Position numbers and translations under genes: made by a program. The notes beneath the pieces are model-generated. The model was not told the DNA's origin and did no database searches. It was given only the letters and a program-made list of their open reading frames with translations. Source: an uncultured Granulosicoccus sp. (lineage in GTDB: Bacteria; Pseudomonadota; Gammaproteobacteria; Granulosicoccales; Granulosicoccaceae). Taken from it: a stretch of DNA of 64,000 bases. Location of the stretch: positions 7,176 through 71,175 of the forward strand of contig CALDSR010000039.1 in NCBI GenBank assembly GCA_937924505.1, in the 5' to 3' direction. The first letter of the stretch is position 1. Each line of letters starts with the position of its first letter. Shown here piece after piece: positions 60,318 through 64,000 of the stretch.

Positions 60318-61598
60318 ATGGGATTACTGCTACTACTCGGAGTATTTGCACTTTGTGTCATTATCGGCCTACCTGTCGCATTTGCATTGGGTATTTCTGC
60401 GCTGGTAGCTTTCTGGCATGAAGGTCTGCCATTGCTTATTGTGTTTCAACGCATAGTGGCAGGCATCAATGTCTATTCGTTGATGGCAATCCCGTTTTTT
60501 ATTTTTGCCGGTGAGCTGATGTTTCACGGGGGTATTGCGATACGGCTGGTGCGGTTCGCGCAAAACGCTGTCGGCGCAATGCGCGGCGGCCTCGGAATCG
60601 TGAATGTTTTTTCGTCAATGTTGTTTGGGGGAATCTCGGGCTCAGCGATCGCTGATATTTCCGCACTTGGATCCATTCTTATTCCGGTAATGAAGGACAA
60701 AGGCTATGACGCTGACTACGCAGTAAATGTAACGGTCACCTCTTCGATAGCCGGTATCATTATTCCGCCGAGCCATAATATGATCATCTTTGCGCTGGCA
60801 ACCGGTGGCGCAGTTTCTATTTCCAAACTCTTTCTGGCAGGTGTCGTGCCCGGCGTTCTCATGTGTATCTGCTTGGCGGTTGCGGCTTACGTTATTGCTG
60901 TAAAGAGGGGATACGGCGCTGAGAAATTTCCCGGTTGGACAATTCTGCTGCTTAGCTTTTTCAGTGCCATCCCTGGATTGTTGACAGCGGTTATTATTGT
61001 CGGTGGTGTTCTGTCAGGTGTTTTCACTGCAACCGAATCCGGCGCTTTCGGTGCCATGTATGCGTTTGTAGTGACATTTATTGTTTATCGCAGCATCACA
61101 TGGGAGAATTTCAAGATTGCTGTTGTTTCTGCAGTCAGGACAACCTCCATGGTGATGATTCTTATCGCTTGTGCGGGTGCGTTTGCCTACATGCTGACGT
61201 TCTTCCGAGTACCAACCCTGACGATCGAACTACTGACTGGCCTCACGGATAATCCGATTCTTATCTTGTTGATGATTAATGTGGTGTTGCTGATGTTGGG
61301 CATGATCATGGATATGGCGGCATTGATATTGATATGCACACCGATTTTTTTGCCAATCATGAATTCGCTAGGCATTGACCCTTTGCAGTTCGGCATGATT
61401 TTGCTGGTAAATCTTGGGCTCGGACTCTGTACTCCACCGGTCGGTTCATGTCTGTTTGTCGGTTGTGCTGTTGGCAAGCTACCTATTGAGCAAGCCGTGC
61501 GGACAATATGGCCTTTTTATCTGGCAATATTTGTTGCGCTGATGTTGATTACTTTTGTGCCCGCTATCTCTTTGACATTACCTAACATGCTCAGGTAG
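60318..61598 (+). CDS. dctM: TRAP transporter large membrane subunit
   Basis: A 426-residue DctM protein with about twelve membrane segments. Family motifs: VYSLMAIPFFIFAGELMFHG, SMLFGGISGSAIADISALGS, IIPPSHNMIIFALATGGAVS and LGLCTPPVGSCLFVGCAVG. It performs sodium-coupled solute import in concert with DctP and DctQ. Follows dctQ after 93 bases, same operon. Confidence 0.92.
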   Translation: MGLLLLLGVFALCVIIGLPVAFALGISALVAFWHEGLPLLIVFQRIVAGINVYSLMAIPFFIFAGELMFHGGIAIRLVRFAQNAVGAMRGGLGIVNVFSSMLFGGISGSAIADISALGSILIPVMKDKGYDADYAVNVTVTSSIAGIIIPPSHNMIIFALATGGAVSISKLFLAGVVPGVLMCICLAVAAYVIAVKRGYGAEKFPGWTILLLSFFSAIPGLLTAVIIVGGVLSGVFTATESGAFGAMYAFVVTFIVYRSITWENFKIAVVSAVRTTSMVMILIACAGAFAYMLTFFRVPTLTIELLTGLTDNPILILLMINVVLLMLGMIMDMAALILICTPIFLPIMNSLGIDPLQFGMILLVNLGLGLCTPPVGSCLFVGCAVGKLPIEQAVRTIWPFYLAIFVALMLITFVPAISLTLPNMLR

Positions 61599-62012
61599 TG
61601 GGGTTTTTGAGCGAACGTTGGACGTAGGAAGTTCGACAGACAGGATCAGTGGCCATGATTTTGTTGAACAAAAATCGGCGCGTGGACGGCGCCTTGGAGA
61701 CAGCTACATGGACAGACTAAATAGGGATTTGTGCAGTTTTTGAGTTGGCTCAGGAGGGGCCCCAGCAGTTGTATCACGGAGATACCATATCACCTGAGTC
61801 CTTGACAGCTAATTGACTGTTGGAACGCGCTGATTCTCGGTTTTTCCACCTGACTACCTGGTTGGAATCGTGATTTAGTGATATTTTTACCCGGAACCTA
61901 TTTTAACGATGAAGTACTAAGTTTTTAGAGGTTAATTGTTGTACTTGTTGTGATAGAAAAGAACTTGTAGTGAAGTATTCGTCCTACTTTAAACGGTACC
62001 GAGGTTGATATT
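61599..62012. other. 414-base spacer between dctM and the DM13 gene
   Basis: No gene seen. AT-rich in the second half, where promoters for the DM13 gene probably lie. A short repeat GGCGC...GGCGCC near 61677-61692 could form a small hairpin at the end of the TRAP operon. Confidence 0.5.
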
Positions 62013-62435
62013 ATGAATAAGATTGCCAAAGTTCGAAAAATCTTCGCGATTGTTGCTGTGGTAGGCATAAGTCTATTCGCGCACACTAATTCGTATGCGG
62101 ATGTGCTTAGTCAGGGGAATTGGGTAAAAAAACAATATGGCATTAAAGGTGGTTGGGAGGTCGTCACTGAGAATAATCAGACAATTATTCGTTTTGACTC
62201 TTCCTTCAAGACCAAAAGTGGGCCGGACCTGAAGGTGTTTTTATCTAAACAGAGCATGAGTCAGGTAACAGGTAAAACTGCAACCAAGGATGCGATATTG
62301 TTGTCTGTTTTGGAAAACAATTCTGGCGCTCAGGAGTATGTTGTTCCAGCCGATGTTGATATTAGCCAATTCCAGTCTTTACTCATACATTGCGAGGCTT
62401 ACAGCGTACTTTGGGGAGGCGGGAAGCTCAAGTAG
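62013..62435 (+). CDS. Secreted DM13-domain protein
   Basis: A 140-residue exported protein: signal peptide MNKIAKVRKIFAIVAVVGIS..., cut near SYA, then a DM13 domain (GNWVKKQYGIKGGWEVVTEN; FKTKSGPDLKVFLSKQS; SLLIHCEAYSVLWGGGKL) with the conserved single Cys in the last strand. DM13 domains are suggested to be redox or electron-transfer modules in cell-surface proteins. Ends at a hairpin terminator. Monocistronic. Confidence 0.8.
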   Translation: MNKIAKVRKIFAIVAVVGISLFAHTNSYADVLSQGNWVKKQYGIKGGWEVVTENNQTIIRFDSSFKTKSGPDLKVFLSKQSMSQVTGKTATKDAILLSVLENNSGAQEYVVPADVDISQFQSLLIHCEAYSVLWGGGKLK

Positions 62436-62467
62436 TCCGCGTAAGACCGGTTTTATCAAATGACGCG

Positions 62468-62491
62468 CTGCAAGGACCTCGGTTCTTGCAG
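62468..62491 (+). terminator. Terminator of the DM13 gene
   Basis: CTGCAAGGACC (62468-62478) with GGTTCTTGCAG (62481-62491), about ten pairs including one wobble, followed by GTTTTA. It lies 33 bases after the DM13 stop. Confidence 0.7.
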
Positions 62492-62872
62492 TGTCAGTTT
62501 TACCGACATAAAATCGTTTTCGGTTCATCTTCAGATGTGTTGTTAACAACCAAATTCGTCTTTGTACATAACGACAGTGCAGCTAGTCTTTTGCGTCACG
62601 CGTGCGTCTTACAAAAATTATTGCTGGCCGCTGTTTTGAGATCTGGCCGTTGATGGATAATATTGCCAAAAGCTGGCGTAATCGGTGTCAATCCAATAGT
62701 GCATGGATTATGTTGAATAGAAGATCAAACCGGGCAGTTAGTTTACATAGGCAATTATGTAGCAGCTGATTGACTACTGAAATGCCATGGAAGTCGGTTA
62801 TTTCTTTGTGACAACTTGGTATTATGAGTTGGTCATGCTTCCTATAACTCTACATTTCCCGGAGCCGTTCTA
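62492..62872. other. About 380-base spacer before the OmpA-like gene
   Basis: No supported gene; a frame at 62390-62653 overlaps the DM13 end and is not convincing. AT-rich with probable promoter sequences for the OmpA-like gene. Confidence 0.5.
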
Positions 62873-64000
62873 ATGTCAAAATTGGCCATCACCACGATCT
62901 CAATCGCGCTAATCGCAGCTTCAGGCTTTGCCGGGGCAGATGGCCATACGGATCATCAGGCCCAGATCGAAACGCTACAGCAAGAGAAATCTGTCCTACT
63001 TAAACGATTGAACAACGCTATCGCTTTCTCCAAAAGCCGTGGGGCACAACTGGAGTCAGAAAAAAAACAGCGCGCAGCTGTGAGCAAAAGGCTCAACAAC
63101 GCGATCGCGTTTTCAAAAAGCCGCGGGGCGCAACTGGATTCGGAAAAGAAACAGCGTGTCGCGCTGAGCAAAAGGCTCAACAATGCCATTGCGTTTTCTA
63201 AAACTCGTGGAGCACAGCTTGAATCAGAAACGAAACAGCGTTTGACACTGAGTAAAAGGCTCAACAATGCTATTGCGTTTTCTAAAACTCGTGGAGCACA
63301 GCTTGAATCAGAAACGAAACAGCGTTTGGCACTGAGTAAAAGGCTCAATAATGCTATTGCGTTTTCTAAAACTCGTGGAGCACAACTTGAATCAGAAAAG
63401 AAACAGCGTTTGACACTGAGTAAAAGACTCAACAATGCGATCGCGTTTTCTAAAAGCCGCGGGGCACAACTGGAATCGGAAAAGAAACAGCGTGTAGCGC
63501 TGAGCAAAAGACTCAACAATGCCATTGCGTTTTCTAAAACTCGTGGAGCACAACTTGATTCGGAGAAAAGACAGCGTTTGGCACTGAGCAAAAGACTCAA
63601 CAACGCAATCGCATTTTCCAAAGTTCGTGGGGCGCAGCTTGAGTCAGAGCAAATACAGCGTAAAACATTGAGCAAGAGACTCAGAAATGCAATTGCATAT
63701 TCCAAAAGCCGTGCTCAAGGTGCATCTTCCGCGGGTGGAAGTGCTCAAACCAAATGGGCTGATAACGAAGGCGCTTCCCTTAATTCTGCCTTTGGTGGTG
63801 TACAGGGCACATCAGTAAGCACTGAAAACGAAAAAGTCACTATTCAGGTTGGAAACAACGGTCTGTTCAGGACTGGCGGAACTCGGCTAAGTAACAATGG
63901 CAGACAATTGCTTTCGCTAATTGCAAAAGAACTTTCTTCTAAAGACTCCCTCATTACGGTGGTTGGACACACTGATAACGTCCCGGTCGGTAGCAGCAGC
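62873..64000 (+). CDS. OmpA-family protein with 28-residue repeats (3' truncated by window)
   Basis: Incomplete: 376 codons to the window edge, no stop. Signal peptide MSKLAITTISIALIAASGFAG, a short linker, then eight full 28-residue repeats plus part of a ninth (about residues 42-280). Each repeat reads roughly SKRLNNAIAFSKSRGAQLES then EKKQRVAL; four heptads, so probably a long coiled coil. The DNA period is 84 bases, copies are nearly identical. After a Gly/Ser linker follows an OmpA C-terminal peptidoglycan-binding domain (VTIQVGNNGLFRTGGTRLSN; ITVVGHTDNVPVG), cut off by the edge. GGAG lies before ATG 62873. Probably a periplasmic spacer anchoring peptidoglycan. An apparent minus-strand ORF here is only its shadow. 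Confidence 0.85.
   Translation, partial: MSKLAITTISIALIAASGFAGADGHTDHQAQIETLQQEKSVLLKRLNNAIAFSKSRGAQLESEKKQRAAVSKRLNNAIAFSKSRGAQLDSEKKQRVALSKRLNNAIAFSKTRGAQLESETKQRLTLSKRLNNAIAFSKTRGAQLESETKQRLALSKRLNNAIAFSKTRGAQLESEKKQRLTLSKRLNNAIAFSKSRGAQLESEKKQRVALSKRLNNAIAFSKTRGAQLDSEKRQRLALSKRLNNAIAFSKVRGAQLESEQIQRKTLSKRLRNAIAYSKSRAQGASSAGGSAQTKWADNEGASLNSAFGGVQGTSVSTENEKVTIQVGNNGLFRTGGTRLSNNGRQLLSLIAKELSSKDSLITVVGHTDNVPVGSSS
62999..63711 (+). repeat. 84-base coding tandem repeats
   Basis: Eight full and one partial units of 84 bases, for example the CTCAA word at 63092 and 63176 (84 apart). Differences are concentrated at a few codons (Ser/Thr/Val after FSK; Glu/Asp; Lys/Thr; Val/Leu/Lys in the last part). 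High identity suggests copy-number change by recombination. Confidence 0.9.

Noticed and set aside
62956..63705. A 249-residue minus-strand ORF with strong repeats
   Set aside because: It is the antisense of the 28-residue repeats of the plus-strand OmpA-like gene, has no ribosome site and an unnatural Cys/Leu/Ser-rich composition.

Overview
The window looks like chromosomal DNA of a marine, heterotrophic proteobacterium, most likely a gammaproteobacterium. This is inferred from moderate GC content, densely packed operons with Shine-Dalgarno starts, TRAP and ABC importers for small organic solutes, and a complete bufferin operon. No rRNA or tRNA gene was seen, so the lineage is not firmly placed.

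The centrepiece (about 4.0-30.8 kb) is a methylated-amine catabolic island. The rightward operon runs gmaS - mgsABC - two unknown genes - tmoXWV (TMAO ABC importer) - tdm (TMAO demethylase) - an FAD amine oxidoreductase, followed by tmm (trimethylamine monooxygenase). A leftward operon encodes the four subunits of N-methylglutamate dehydrogenase (mgdABCD). Two regulators sit in between: a GlxA/AraC-type activator divergent from mgdA, and a GntR/FadR-type repressor divergent from gmaS. Inferred flow: TMA -> TMAO (Tmm) or imported TMAO (Tmo) -> dimethylamine + formaldehyde (Tdm) -> [dimethylamine step, no recognised dmm or dmd genes here] -> methylamine -> gamma-glutamylmethylamide (GmaS) -> N-methylglutamate (Mgs) -> glutamate + C1 unit (Mgd). 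An ammonium transporter (amt) with a previously unlisted 59-codon membrane-protein gene closes the island. The missing dimethylamine step and three unassigned genes inside the operon (137 aa, 205 aa, FAD oxidoreductase) are the most interesting biochemical question.

Left edge (0-3.9 kb): a fused Gfo/Idh/MocA-aldo/keto reductase, a TauE/SafE permease, RluA-family pseudouridine synthase and a DUF2177 membrane protein. Middle (31-53.4 kb): general metabolism and transport, including an HpcH/HpaI aldolase, rpe, several MFS/DMT transporters, a double-receiver hybrid histidine kinase with a stand-alone LuxR-type HTH protein, pirin, a 3-hydroxyisobutyrate-dehydrogenase-like enzyme, an Ldh-family reductase, an enoyl-CoA hydratase, a Tat-exported PhoX-like protein, an HcnABC-like amino-acid/opine dehydrogenase trio, NrtS, an IlvD/Edd dehydratase and a PhyH dioxygenase.

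Right part (53.9-64 kb): an IS200-type insertion sequence, a secreted YHS-domain protein, a bufABCD operon (copper-binding, post-translationally modified bufferin with its DUF692 enzyme, partner protein and DoxX protein), a DctPQM TRAP transporter behind a clear promoter and palindromic operator, a DM13 secreted protein, and finally an OmpA-family protein cut by the window end that carries about 8.5 near-identical 28-residue (84-bp) helical repeats.
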